Shown one piece after another: positions 1 through 14,280 of a stretch of DNA of 64,000 nucleotides (the stretch's first letter is position 1; every line of letters begins with the position of its first letter). Location of the stretch: positions 682,001 to 746,000 of the forward strand of contig MARA01000014.1 in NCBI GenBank assembly GCA_001792895.1. Reading direction: 5' to 3'. This stretch comes from Lentinus brumalis (Eukaryota; Basidiomycota; Agaricomycetes; Polyporales; Polyporaceae). Below the pieces are notes generated by a model. That model made no database searches. It was not told the DNA's origin and saw nothing but the letters and a program-made list of their open reading frames with translations. The position numbers were made by a program, and so were the translations under genes.

Positions 1-2163
<2,163 letters not shown>

Positions 2164-2213
2164 GATGGGTAGTCGCAACCGTGCGCTCATCGTGCTGGGC
2201 TGCATTTTAGCTC

Positions 2214-2219
2214 TTTATA
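2214..2219 (-). promoter_or_regulatory. TATA box of the cellobiose dehydrogenase gene
   Basis: TATAAA on the minus strand, about 50 bases upstream of the CDH start codon at 2163. The short distance suggests a compact 5' leader. It is assigned by position and sequence only. Confidence 0.5.
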
Positions 2220-4160
2220 ACGTCCCCGTCGCCTCGCTCGCCCGACTGTTCGGTATGTTGCGAGGAAGACCCGAGCGTCCTACTCGGCGCAAGGATGTCC
2301 TGGTCTTCCGGTGCGCACCCCGTGGGCGGACCAGCCTATTCATGGCTATCATTGGGCGTACCTGTGGACAGACAAGCGTAACTACGCGTTGACGACGTGG
2401 TACAGACGACAGACCGCGCACGCGACGGCAAGAACTCGGATACGCACCGTCGCTCGTGACCGAGGCGGAAGTGAGGGAGAAGTGGAGGGACGATGCCAAA
2501 ACCCCGAGATTTTCGAGGTCTGTTAAAGGCGCTACGCCAGGACACAGCCACCATGTATCACCTTCCCATCATCATATGTCTTGGAGGCTGGACGACCAAT
2601 AAAACATGCGCGGTTTGCCGACCGATAATGCACCGATCATAAGCCTGGACGATGCTTGGGCCTTCCGGACACCGCAACACGTCATTCCTACCAAAAGAAA
2701 GAACACCGGAGGCGAGTGTCCGAGGTTGAAGGTGCTTTACGGGATTGCCTCATGAAGGTGCGGGGTTGCGCGGTACCGGACCCCACCCCCGCAGTTCTCG
2801 AGCGTCGGTCCTCCGCACGCCTTCGATTATGCCGCAGCTTGACACAGAAGACCACATCATCCAGCCTCGGTGCGTGTTCCGTATGCAAGTGAATGAGCTT
2901 GATCATCCGAACGGGTTCGGACGGAGAACGTGGACAGGCCCCAGGTTCAGTGCAGGCAGGCCGTTGCCAAAGTTTATGCCGGGGAGTCATATGATAGTAC
3001 CATGCTCCAGCTAGGTGACTACAGGTAACAGGAGCCTGACAAACCATCCATCAGCATTCGGTGGCAATAGGGCGGAATACTAAGCCAACTTACTGTATTC
3101 AGCACTTTACCTCCGGATCCCAGAGGGGCGCGCAGGGTGCTTGACTTGTCCTTCCTGTAGCTGCAGAAGGCTGATAGCATGGTATATGTGAATTGAGCCT
3201 GCGAGTCAAGGATCTGCGATAGTGAGCATATTCGCCACATGATTGAACACACCATGTGTCGAGGTTTGACTATCAGCTACGCGAGCGTGCATCGCTGGGT
3301 CGATGTTGCACTTTGCTGCCCATTTTCAATCGAGTGATGCATTTACCAGCTTGATGTCGCGCGAAGGACAAAGCCTCGTGCGTGTCGAAAATCGTGACAA
3401 CGGAAGATTGGACAAGCACCGATGGCCACGTGGAGGTGTGTGTTTGGCAACGGCTTTAGATTTCAACATGGGCAAACAGCCCACAACTTCGTCGCCAGTG
3501 GTCACCCCAGATTAGGCTACATACATATGAGTGACACTGACCAAGTATCGTAGTTGTAGGCTACGCACTGAGTACACAGTACTGATCCAGTTCTGCTGGT
3601 ATGCTAGCTGTGTTAAAGTCTGATGATCCCAACTCTATGATTGACGCGATGGGTACGATGACTGACGCGAGCTTACGCTATTTCTTTCACGCAGGCTTGC
3701 TGTTCTTCATTGTTCTCAGCAGTCCTCAGCAGTCCGACGACCGATTGCGACCGAGTATGACTGCGATCATCATGGGCTCGCCTGCACGTTGAGGCGTGTT
3801 TCGGGAACCCCGTGCCCGAGGGTATCCGTTCGTAACCGGTGAATGTTCGTTCAATGATAGGTACTGAAGTTGGTCGTCGTCGAGCCAGGGGGGTGGCCAG
3901 TAAGTGACCGGTTGAGTACCTTGCACACTTGGGCCACAGACATGGCAATTAGTGCATGCTCCTCATTACAGGGCTTGATCAGTGCTTCAGCTGAGTGACC
4001 GAGACTTGAGTTACCGACGCTTTGGCCAACGGAGATTTGCAAACTTACGACTACTACTCTACCCTCGGATAACCAAGGAGCGGTCGACCTGTATACACAG
4101 AACACCGGTTGCGGCAACTAGAGCACATTAGACGAGGTTTACCCAGAGGAAGAGGTCCTT
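2220..4160. other. Intergenic region with no recognised gene
   Basis: Lies between the CDH promoter and the first array unit. Open frames here are short and lack family-like sequence or consistent splice structure. I see no transposon domains or terminal repeats. The left border of the array falls at about 4150-4160, where the sequence begins to match the unit 2 start. Confidence 0.5.
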
Positions 4161-4567
4161 CCATTGTCTTACGCGACGACGACGCTAGTTGCGGGCGCTG
4201 GTAATGGTATCCGGTAGGCGCCGGGTTGTTACGATTGCCTCCTCCTCGTCCTCGTCCTCCTCTCTCCGCTGTTCTGCCTGGCTGGCGTCCAACCCTCCCC
4301 ATTTGGTGGGCTGTCTTTCTAATCTGCACGCCCTCACGCCCTCGGCGACTCTGAACGCGTTCCTTTCGGTCTTTTCCTCCTTCTCTCTGGTCATCTCGTC
4401 CCCGATTCCTGAACATCCGCATCCGCCGACCGGTTGGCTCTGATCTCAGTCGTCCTCGCACGAACAGCGGGAGCACTCCTTTTCCTGCGTCTTTCCTTTC
4501 TCATCTCGGCTCGCTTGTCTTTGTCTCTCCCCCCCTCCCTCCCTCTCTCCCCGCACGCGTTTGGCAC

Positions 4568-5874
4568 ATGTCGGCGTCCGCCTCGTCAAGTTCTCCCACT
4601 CCCACCGCGAATGCCGGGCCCAGCACATCAGGCTCAAGACCAAACGGCGAGATCGGCGCTGAGCAGAACAGGTCCGTGCGCGCTGTTGCAGGCACCCGGT
4701 CTTCAACTTGAACTGAACGTCCGTGCGACTCCAGCGTCGTGATCAAAGTTGGAATGCTGGGCGACTCGCAAATAGGGAAGACGAGTCTCATGGTGAAGTA
4801 CGAGGACTACATCCAGACGCTAGGTGCGTGTCCGATTTCGCTCGAAACACGTTCAGCCTCGTTGAATACGCCCCAGGCGTCAACTTCATGGAGAAGACCA
4901 TCTCAGTGCGCCGCACATCCATCACCTTCTCGCTGTGGGATCTAGGCGGGCAGCGAGAATTCGTGAGCATGTTGCCGCTCGTGTGCAATGACGCGGTGGC
5001 CATTCTCTTCATGTTCGACCTCTCGCGGAAGTCGACGTTGAACTCGGTGAAGGAATGGTATCGACAAGCCAGGGGGTTCAACAAGGTGTGTGCTCATATG
5101 CATGATTGCTGGTCATATTCGGTGGGGGTCCCTTTGGCGTCTTGGTCAGGATCACGGATGCGGCACTGGTAATTGAGCCCTGCGATCTCTGTGGCATCGT
5201 TACTGGGACGATCGCCGTGGTGCTGGAGTACGCATCGAACAGTCTCGTTGCCAGACAGGTACCTGGTTTAAAGAGACGAGAGAAGGATGGGCGTTAGGTC
5301 GTGTCCTGTCTCACCCCAATGCCCGTGACCCTTGTTTACGACGACTTACGACGCGCCTGAGCGCGGCTAGCGTCGAAATCATCCATTGAACCCGCCGTCC
5401 TTTCCAGAAACATACGTTACATTGGGAAGTCGGGAGCTCCGTCGCCACCGTCCGTGGTCTTCGGAGTAGAGATTAAGATGACTTTTCATAAGGATCTGCT
5501 CACCGAGCAAACCCCGCACGACTGCCTCCGAGGATCTATATGCTGACAAGCGTGCTCGTCAGACCGCTATCCCTTTCCTGATTGGTACCAAATTCGACAC
5601 CTTTTCGACGTTCTCGAGAGATGAGCAAGAAGAGATCACCAAACAGGTTCGTCACCTGCGGCATCGTGACTCTTGCGGTCAGCTCACGTCGCGCAAACAG
5701 GCGAAGCGCTTCGCAAAGGCGATGCACGCCTCCCTAATATTCTGCTCAACGTCGGCCTCAATCAACGTCCAGAAGATCTTCAAGATCGTACTGGCGAAGG
5801 CGTTTGACCTGAAATGCGTCATCCCAGAGATTGACGGCGTGGGCGAGCCAGTACTCATGTATGTCGACGTATAG
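4568..5874 (+). CDS. spg1: Spg1/Tem1-family septation GTPase, copy 1 (six residues missing near switch I)
   Basis: Ras-superfamily GTPase of the septation initiation / mitotic exit network. Five exons: 4568-4671, 4735-4823, 4877-5085, 5563-5646 and 5701-5874, giving 219 residues. The P-loop GDSQIGKTS, the DLGGQ motif and the TKFD motif are present. Compared with copies 2-4, exon 2 lacks 18 bases in frame, removing VEGHFD just before the switch I threonine (IQTLG). Intron 3 is 477 bases rather than 222 and mostly unrelated in sequence, and intron 4 is 54 bases of different sequence. Yet the substitutions I compared in exons 3-5 are synonymous and the frame is open, which suggests selection on the protein. 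Whether it can still switch is uncertain. Confidence 0.85.
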
Positions 5875-6125
5875 CGCACGGCGTGGACGAGGATCTGGCG
5901 GGAAGCGGAAAACAATTTGGTACGCAGCCACTTGCGGGCCTACGTCATGGACCGGCCGTCACCTCGAGGAGCATATCTGACACGCACGCTTTGATCGACA
6001 GCCTACAGCGACGGTGCCTCGGGAGAGCAGAAGCACGCAGGCACGTCGTCTCGCGATCTCCCGGGCGATCTGGCCATGCCGCTTGCGGTGCTCCTGCCAG
6101 AGAAACAAACAGCTCGTTATGCACT

Positions 6126-6190
6126 TCCAGGTCTCCAGGTGAGTAGCTTCAGGGTGAGTAGGTTCCAGGTGAGTTCCAGGTGAGCAGGTG
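6126..6190 (+). repeat. Run of splice-donor-like CCAGGTGAGT motifs, unit 1
   Basis: Imperfect short tandem repeat of CCAGGTGAGT-type segments, with four GTGAG cores in about 55 bases. Each core matches the 5' splice-site consensus. It lies about 260 bases downstream of GTPase copy 1. On the minus strand it would read as a Thr-His-Leu-Glu-like peptide repeat, which I regard as incidental. Confidence 0.7.
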
Positions 6191-9100
6191 GGACACAGGT
6201 GTTCTCCTGCATGGTGTGCGCTGCAGACGGGAGACGACGCACACCCGTGTACACTCGCCCCAGAATATATTTTTCTGCCCCGTATGTCCTCTGTCCCCGT
6301 ATGTTTGTTTCTGCGGGATCCCACCGCCCCCTTCTCCGGGACCGTCGCTTCGACGCTGCGCGCACCCGCTTCCCGCTTCCCGCTTGTCTGCACACTCGAG
6401 GTACGCGGGCGAAGATCTCTGCATTCCGTCTACCGCTAATACTCGCAGGGACGGCTGAGTCATCTACAGATCGCCTGCCGCCTCCGCTTCCCTGCCCTCC
6501 GCCCTTCTCTGCCCTCGCCGCCGAGCCCCGTTCTGCCCGCTACGCCTCGCGCCAGGTCGAACCCGCCGGCCAGATTTCTCGTGTATCCGCAGAATCGACG
6601 GTGCTGCGACTTGCACCCCGGACGTCCGTCGCAGCTGCTGGGAACCGAGTGTCAGTGCCGTGCAGACTGCAAGGAACTCCGCGTCGCACACTCACCGAGC
6701 ACCATCGCAGATACTCGCCGCTGGCTCGCTCTCGCTCTCGCGCTCATCCTGCGTCGGCCGGAATCTTGCCCCAAGTGCGATCCTTGCGGTGCCAGAAGCC
6801 ACCGTGGCGAAGTCATGCTTAGTCGGTGCGGCCAGGACCGCGATCCCGGCGTTGTCTTCGTTTGCCGGCCAGAACGCGCCGACGCTGCATTGCTGGTACG
6901 GTCGGCAATCTCTTGTCGACTAGTTGCTGCCTTGAAGGTGGAAAGCGGTCTCGGCCGAGCTGCTGGAACAGCGTCCCCGCCCATCCGTGCCGGTCGCACA
7001 CATCCGGAACGGCTGCTAGAAGGTTATGGGTACGTTCGTATGTGTCAGAATGGGATCACGCTCACCTGCGACGTCCAGACCCCGGGCCCGCTCTGCCGCT
7101 CTGTTCGACCACTGCCAGAGTGCCTGCATTCAAAGGTCGGTCACTTCGCTGCGTACGCGTGGCATTCACGATCACTGGCGTACTCACCTGCGTCCTATAT
7201 AGTATGTTCAGAGCAGCGCCGTCCAGCGCCGGACGGCCTGCCCGCTGCTTGTCACGATGCCCGGCGGCGTGTAATACTGGCGAGGGAGCCTGAATAATAG
7301 TGCTCATCAGCGGCATCCTGCCAGTAGAGCAATGGAAGGGATACTGACGCGGCTCTCGCGCTCCGGGCGCCTACCAAATCCGCGATGAGCCTTCGACGAA
7401 GGCCGCGTCGCGTCTTCTCTCCGCAACCACCACCAGTCCGCCTCCGCCGAGCCTCGCGTCTCCTCGTCTTCCATTCTTCCGCCGCTTACGAGGCCTATGG
7501 CGAGCAAGATAGCGCGTCTGCCACGACCACCATCGTCTGGAATGCTACGCTCGTCAGTGCGCCGCAGAGACAGAAACTAGCGCATAATACCTGTTCGTCT
7601 CTCGCCGTGCCATACGACGAGCATCCCCACTTGCGGTCGACTGGGCATAGACAGTGCCGTCGTGCTGTAAGGCATTCCAGGTAAGTACTGACTCGTCGAC
7701 AGGCAGAAGGTGAGTCTCGAGGTTTGAGGGACCGGTCTTAACTCGTGCGATGCTTGCTTGCTGGGTACGTCTCGGGGATGGCGGTCTTCTCTGGGGCGAA
7801 CGCGGACTGAGAGAAAGGTCAGTAAGTACGAGCTTCGCCGCGACGCGTGACGTCATGCGGCCAAAAGAGGCGAGTCGCACTCGCAGGCACGATCTCGAGC
7901 TCACCTTTGCGCCCATCGCTGTTTTGCTCTTGGACTGCTGGGTGCTCTGGGCTCCGCTGGACTTTCTTGGACTTATGGCTTGTCTGACGTCTACTGGGAC
8001 AACCTCGGAAGCCTCAGACGTTTATGAAGCCCACGGCAGGCACGATGGCCGCACCCAACAATCTGAGCAAGCGGCGCACGCCTGTCTTCGTCTACGAAGC
8101 CCGCGTGGTCCGCGCAGCTGTCTAGCAAGTGAAGTGATGGGTAAGCATGCTGAACTATGGGTTGCGAGCTGATGTCGCAACCAGCGTATGTGAAGGTACG
8201 TACCCTCGGTGTGACCTGGTTAGCGATATGCGGCCACGGGCTTCCTGAGGACGTCGTCAGGAATTTCTCAACGGATACTCATCGAAGCTGCCTTTCTCGT
8301 AGCTGCTGCGGTGACGCTGTGATGAGGGAAGGTTTGTCAGCGTGACAGTTCCACAGGAGCGTGTAGCAACGCGCACCTATGACCTTGAACAGCGAATGAG
8401 ACCTGAACACGCGTAGAACGCGTCAATTACGTTCGTCAAGCGTGGAGGACGCGTCCTAGGATGCTCTTGAGGTGCGCCAGAGCTTGAAGAGAGTACTTAA
8501 GTCGACGGCCTGAAGTTGGCAAGCCAGGAAGTCACTCACTGCAGACTGACGAGTTCATTGAAGGTTCGTAATCCGGGGCTGGCGACCAGCGTGTTGCGCG
8601 TCGCACCGGTACATGGATGTTCCGTGCTGAATGGCGCAAGGTCGAGGACGTGCTGGGACTGGACGGCTGGTGGCGGGAACACGCTGTAGGCATCGGGAGT
8701 CGGGACGCAGAGTCGGGACTCGGAAGGGGGCGGTTGTGCTCGTAGGAAGGAGGGAGCACTGGAGCTGGCAGCACGGAGTGATGGTTCATTGTAAGTATTG
8801 GAAAGATAATAGATCTTGCCCTATGCATGAGAATATGAGCGGATACATGGCGTGACTTCAAAGGCCTGCGTCCTTTTGGGAAAGCCGACTCCATCTCGAT
8901 AAATTGTGGGACATGCTTCTGGACACACGCATGGCGGGGCGCCGTACGTAGCGAGACATCCTCTGATAACATCTTCACTGATCATTTCCCATGAGAACTG
9001 TAACTGCCTGCCGTCAAAGTGTCTTACATGCTCCAGAGCAGTACTTGCTACGAGGCTGAGCGGTCTCATACTTGCAGCGGCTGTAACTTGGCTTTGCCCT

Positions 9101-10456
9101 TTGAGCTGAGTACTCTTGGGATATAATCCCGCAATAGACAGTAGTCATGGAGAGGCCGATCAGAATGAGTAGAATGGGCATAGCCAGAAGAAGACCAGAA
9201 AATTATTTGCAGGGTCCATGCCGTCTGATCGTGATCGGAGAACCCCGTCAGTATGTGCCTCTTGATGCTTGCCAGCCTCATTGCTGAGTGCGGTCAAGCA
9301 CATACTGAATAGTAGTACCTCAAAGTCAAGAGCGCGAGCATGGCATTGGTGACAAGGACCAGCTGAAACCATCCTGCAACCAAGACGAGGGAATGGCGGA
9401 AGGCGAGCTCGTGGGAAGACACTTCGGGTAACGTTGTCAGAATGCCGCGCGTTGCAATTCTAGGGAAGCACCTCTTACATACAACTCTAATGCGAAGATG
9501 TGGGTGAACTCCAAGCCGGTCTAGAGCAGGAGAGCCTGCACTGGAGACTGGAGAGTCATGCCACATTGTGACTAACAGTGGCTGAGTATGCAGGCTCAGA
9601 CCTTTTGATATACCTAGCAGAGTGTAGTAGCATTGCGGCGCCTGAACCGCTGTAGAGCTCGTGTCCTGATAGTTGAGAGCCAATGACTTCAATACCAGAT
9701 GTGCTCTGTGCAGAGCGACGCTACATAGAGCTTCCAGCGGTTGTCTCATTTATTTGATAGACATTTATGATACACAGGGAAGGGATAGTGTAGGCCTGGA
9801 AAGCGGAGGGACGAGCGAGCGAGCGAGCGGAGAGAATGGCGGCGGACCGAGGCGGGGTTGCCAAAACGAGGTGCATGCCGAAAACAGCAATCTAAGCGCT
9901 CTACTGCTCCGCTCGACGCGCCTGCGAATAACATCGACAATCTGTGCTCAACGCAAGTACGAGAGCTCATCGGAAGGTCACCCGACAGCTGAGTATGTGC
10001 TAAACCGTACCCTTGCTACGCGCAGCGGCTGAAATGCTGATGATCTTCCCTGCAGGCTCTACTCCATCTGCGCGTATGTGCGGGTGCAATCTGAGCATGA
10101 TTTGGACAGTTGTACGTCCGCTGCTTGCAGTGTTGTCACTCTGACGCACTTCAACTCTCAGCGTCTGCTCTGTGTACTAGACCTACGGTACTCAAGATAC
10201 CTAGGCACTGAATTCCCCCGGAAAGTGGCAAACGACTCCTATTATCCGCTAGCAGGAAGCTCTCGTCCTCTCCATGCCGTCCGCCGCACGTACGACATCC
10301 TCAAAGCCCAGAATAACTCCATCACGCTTCTGGCGTCTACACGGACATTCGATGCCACGGCTAGTACCACTAGTGTTCTTCCTCCATCCGCCTAACAGGA
10401 TTCTGCCCGCCCATATTCCAGCACCCAGACCCCATCCCGGACGGTTGTTCATGCGA

Positions 10457-10509
10457 TCACGTTCCTCCAACCTTATTGCGTTCAACAAAATAAGGTTGGA
10501 GGAACGTGA
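10457..10509. repeat. 21-bp perfect inverted repeat (hairpin), unit 1
   Basis: Arm 10457-10477 is the exact reverse complement of arm 10489-10509, separated by an 11-base loop. The loop segment 10478-10487 (GCGTTCAACA) is complementary to 10511-10520 (TGTTGAACGC) just after the second arm, so RNA from here could form a pseudoknot-like fold. Both arms are unchanged between unit 1 and the divergent units 2 and 3. Confidence 0.85.
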
Positions 10510-12365
10510 CTGTTGAACGCGAGCGGCCTCTCCTCGAGTATAAGAACCTCCATGTCCCAGCTCAAGGTCCCCCGAGTCGCGCGTCCCCTTGCCCGACCCA
10601 ATCCCCAATTCCCTCCTCCTTCCGCATTTCCTCGCCGCCGCACACCTATATCCATGCTGCTACTTACTTCTTTGAGTTGACGACTTATACTACTATATAC
10701 TTGCATACTACTTTCGTCTTCCAATGTTCCATCCTCCTATACTTACTCTCTGTAGCTGCCTTTCGCTTTCCGCCTTCCGTCTTCCATCATCTATGCTCCC
10801 ATACCATTGCTCCTCTTCTCTCCCTCTCTTACTGATGCTACTCATGTCTTGAAACCTGTTATCTTGTCGAGCTTGTATGATTCCTGCACGTGCAGTCGAG
10901 CACTGACCGCTGACACCTCCGTACTTCGCAGGACCCGCCTGGACGTGTGCATCGTCACCCTCAACATCAGGTATGTACCACAGCATGCTCGCACTGTGTG
11001 TTACTTGCACTTACGCTCCCTCATCTATCAGGTAAAGTCGACGGCCATCTCGGACACCACGCTGCTACTCCCCGGTGAGTACTTAACGCCCCTCTCGTCT
11101 CTGTCCTCCCTTTCGCTGACCTAGTTCACTTGTGTTGCTTCACAGATATGCCTTCATTGCCCGTCAAGTTCAGTGTCTCAACCACATGCACAAGGTAAGG
11201 GTTTCATGTCGACTCGACGTTCTATGACCGCACTGACGTCTGTTCGCTCAGACACTGGTCGACTCCGCAAGTCTAGTTCGCTCCTGGTGCTGCACAGGTA
11301 CGTCACGTCACAGCCTGCCTGAGACTGGGCTGGTGCTGACTCCGAGTCTTCAAGACAGTTCGAATAAAGACGATCTGTGGGACGCAAGGTTCGTTTGAAT
11401 TGTGACTATACTGGACATGCGCTGATAGAGCTTCAGGACTCGGATGCTGTCTATTCCTCTCCTTAATGCGCATGGTCCACGACGGCCGTCCAGAATGCTC
11501 AGACGTCTCCTTCGCGAACTGACTCGCCCCGGTCACCTGCAGAGGTCTGCCGATGTGAGGTACGAGCTCATGCATCGTGTTCTCGATACACGCTGACCTC
11601 CTGATACATCCAGACCCCCGTACTCTCGGAACTATATCTGTACTCGAGGGACCTAAGTCTTGCCCTCCCGGACGCTGCCTGGTATGCTCTTTCATTCGTC
11701 TCTCGAATTCCGTCGTACTGACTTGCTTGCAGGTTCCTGGCGAGTGTTATGTCACGGCGGTGAGCACTGAACATGAACCTCCGTCCGCTTCACAGGTGTC
11801 TGTTCCTGACGAGCGCGTCACTTCGTCGCAGCTTTAGCTCGAGCAGAGAGCTCGGACTCGGGTCGACGACACTGTGAGCATCAGGTGTGTCGGTTTCGAG
11901 TCGCACGGACACGAATACTGATACTCATGCTCTCTCTTGCAGGGTCCCAAGACCGTCAACTGCGACCACACGGGCGTAGTCGCCACATCTGACAAGCTGC
12001 GCTCTGCCAGCCTGAGGTGCGAGTCGCTCGGATTCTGTGCGCATTGGCTAACGCAACGGGAACTGCAGATGAACTCGGCGTGATATGGACAATTATGCGT
12101 AGCTACTACTCTTAGTACATGACTGCATTCGCATGTAGAGCTTGTTCTGACTTGCGACTCGCGAGGCGAGCTCGCGACGGTCGACTCCGAAGGTGAGCTT
12201 GTCGTATTCTGTATACAGGCCCGGGATGCTAATCCTGTCTTGTATATATTACTGTGCAGATCCCATAGTTCTTCGGCGTACCCGACTCCCCGGGTAAGCC
12301 ATCGTTTCTCGGTGACAGCACCGACCTATATACTGACTACGCCGACTGCTAGACATCCGCAGCGG

Positions 12366-12391
12366 CATCGGGAGGCCACGGCCTCCCGATG
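12366..12391. repeat. 12-bp palindrome, unit 1
   Basis: CATCGGGAGGCC and GGCCTCCCGATG flank two bases (AC), forming a very stable GC-rich hairpin at the start of the GC-rich third of the spacer. Confidence 0.8.
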
Positions 12392-13280
12392 CATCCGGCG
12401 TGCAGTACGCTGCCGTCCGCCCGCTCTGCACATCTCTCGGCCGGCCGACGTCTACCCCGCTCTTTCCGCCACTCCACCGCGACGCAGCCGTCCGCCCACG
12501 CTCGTTCCGGCACGCACAAGGCATCCGGCAAACAAGATATATTCGCGCTCACTAACTTGTGAGTTACACACAGATACAGCAGGCCGGACGCGGCGGCGCC
12601 GTGTCTGTCCGGCACATCGTCGCGTCCCCGAGGCCCCTTCGCATGCGACGTCTTCCCGTGCACGCGGCGCTGCGTCCCAGAGATCCGGAGCACACCGTCT
12701 TGCTGCAGTGCGCTCCGGACCTCTGTGTCCAGCATCGGCTTGCGGCCGTTCGGCCTCATGCTCTACGCATCATACGGGCCTCCGAGTGTCGCGCCGGCCG
12801 CTCGAGGTCGGACAGCCCGGGTCCCAGTCTGGAGAATGTTCGCGTCGTGGAGTACGGATGCGTCCGCTATGATCAGGACTCACACGGCCGGTGGATTCGG
12901 TTTGAGCATGTGGGTTCGCTGTCGGCCGAGCCTCCACCGTCCGGGTTCCCTGTCTTCGCATGGCACAGACACGCGAGGCGTGCGGTCCCGGCACCGCGCG
13001 CATGCTTTGAGGCGTCTTTGGCCGGCCAGCGGTCTCCGGGTCGCCAGCTGGGTTTTGATGAAACGGCGCAGCCGGCCGCCGAGGTCGAGCTTGAGACTTC
13101 GACTTGAGGCGACACAGGCCGGTCGTACGCAGTGTCTCGGCGTCGTGGACGTCGTGGGAGATTGCTTGGAGTCGGTCCGGGACGTGTCCCGGCTGAGAGG
13201 GCTGCGGCAGGTTCGGGGTGGCACGAAGTCGCGATGAACACGACTTTCATGACCGAGCCGAATCCGCGCCAGAGCATATC

Positions 13281-14280
13281 GAGTCGATGCGGAGATGCTC
13301 ACGCTGCCTGGGGAGAGACGTTTCGTAACAATAGGGTCAGAAGCGGGGGAGATACGGCCGATCGACTCACTGACTTACCAGTGGGACAACGTAGCTGACC
13401 GCGGCGACGACGAGTTCTTCAAACTTGTCCGAGCGGGGCAAACCGCAGCCGCACACGGTCCCGAGTACCGCTGTGACGCGTCTGAAGCGTTCGTCAGCCG
13501 CCCGGAATCGGGGGGCGTGCGGGACAGTCGGCGAGGTCTACCGGGCGGCGGAAGTGCAATGAAACCGCACAAAAGTGCGATTTCTCAAGCCGCCCGGACA
13601 GACTCGACTAGGGCCTGAGTCGATGCGGGGTGTTCAGCGTTGGCTGACGCGCATCATTTCGTTCCGATCGAGCGGTTTCTGAGGGAGCTATGGCGGTTCG
13701 AGCGGGAGAGGTTGCCCGCTGTCCGTGGCGACGACGAGGGTTGGGAACTCGTCCTAGCGGCTTGGAATGCAGCCGCACACGGTCTCCAGGACCCCTGTGA
13801 CGCGTCAGAAGCGTTCGCCAGCCGCCCCGAGCCGAGGACGTGCGGGAGAGTCGACGAGATTGGCCGGGCGGCGGAAGTGCAATGAAATCGCACTTGCAAG
13901 CGATTTTTTCCAAACCGCCCGGATCGATGCGAGAGGGGCCTGTGTCAATGCGGGGTGTTCAGCGCTGGTTGAAGCACCTTGTTTGATGGAGATTGGGCGG
14001 GTATTGCGCGAGATACCGAGGTGCGAGCGGGCGGGGTTGCCCGCCGTCCGCGATGGCGACGAGATTTGAGAACCCGTCGTAGCGGCTTGAGATGCAGCCG
14101 CACACGGTATCAAGGACCGGGACGGCGCGCTTGAAGTGTCCGCCGGCCGCCCAGCGGTGGAGGTCGTGCGGGAGAGTCGTCGGGAGCGGGCGAGCGGCGA
14201 AAGTGCAATGAAATCGCACAAAAGTGCGATTTTTCGAACCGCTCGAATCGACGCGGAAGGGTACTTGTTCGATGGGAAAC
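13281..14280. repeat. Three-copy ~324-bp internal tandem repeat, unit 1
   Basis: The landmark GAAGTGCAATGAAA recurs at 13551 and 13873, and in variant form near 14199, a period of about 322-326 bases. Each copy holds a GC-rich GCCGCACACGGT segment and a hairpin; in the third copy the arms are AAATCGCAC (14211-14219) and GTGCGATTT (14224-14232). Copies differ by many substitutions, so this internal repeat is much older than the 10.9-kb duplication. The frames across it on either strand reflect the DNA repeat. Confidence 0.85.

Noticed and set aside
8318..8410. C/D-box snoRNA-like segment (GTGATGA ... CTGA)
   Set aside because: Boxes are present but there is no terminal stem and no identifiable rRNA guide; the motifs are short enough to occur by chance.
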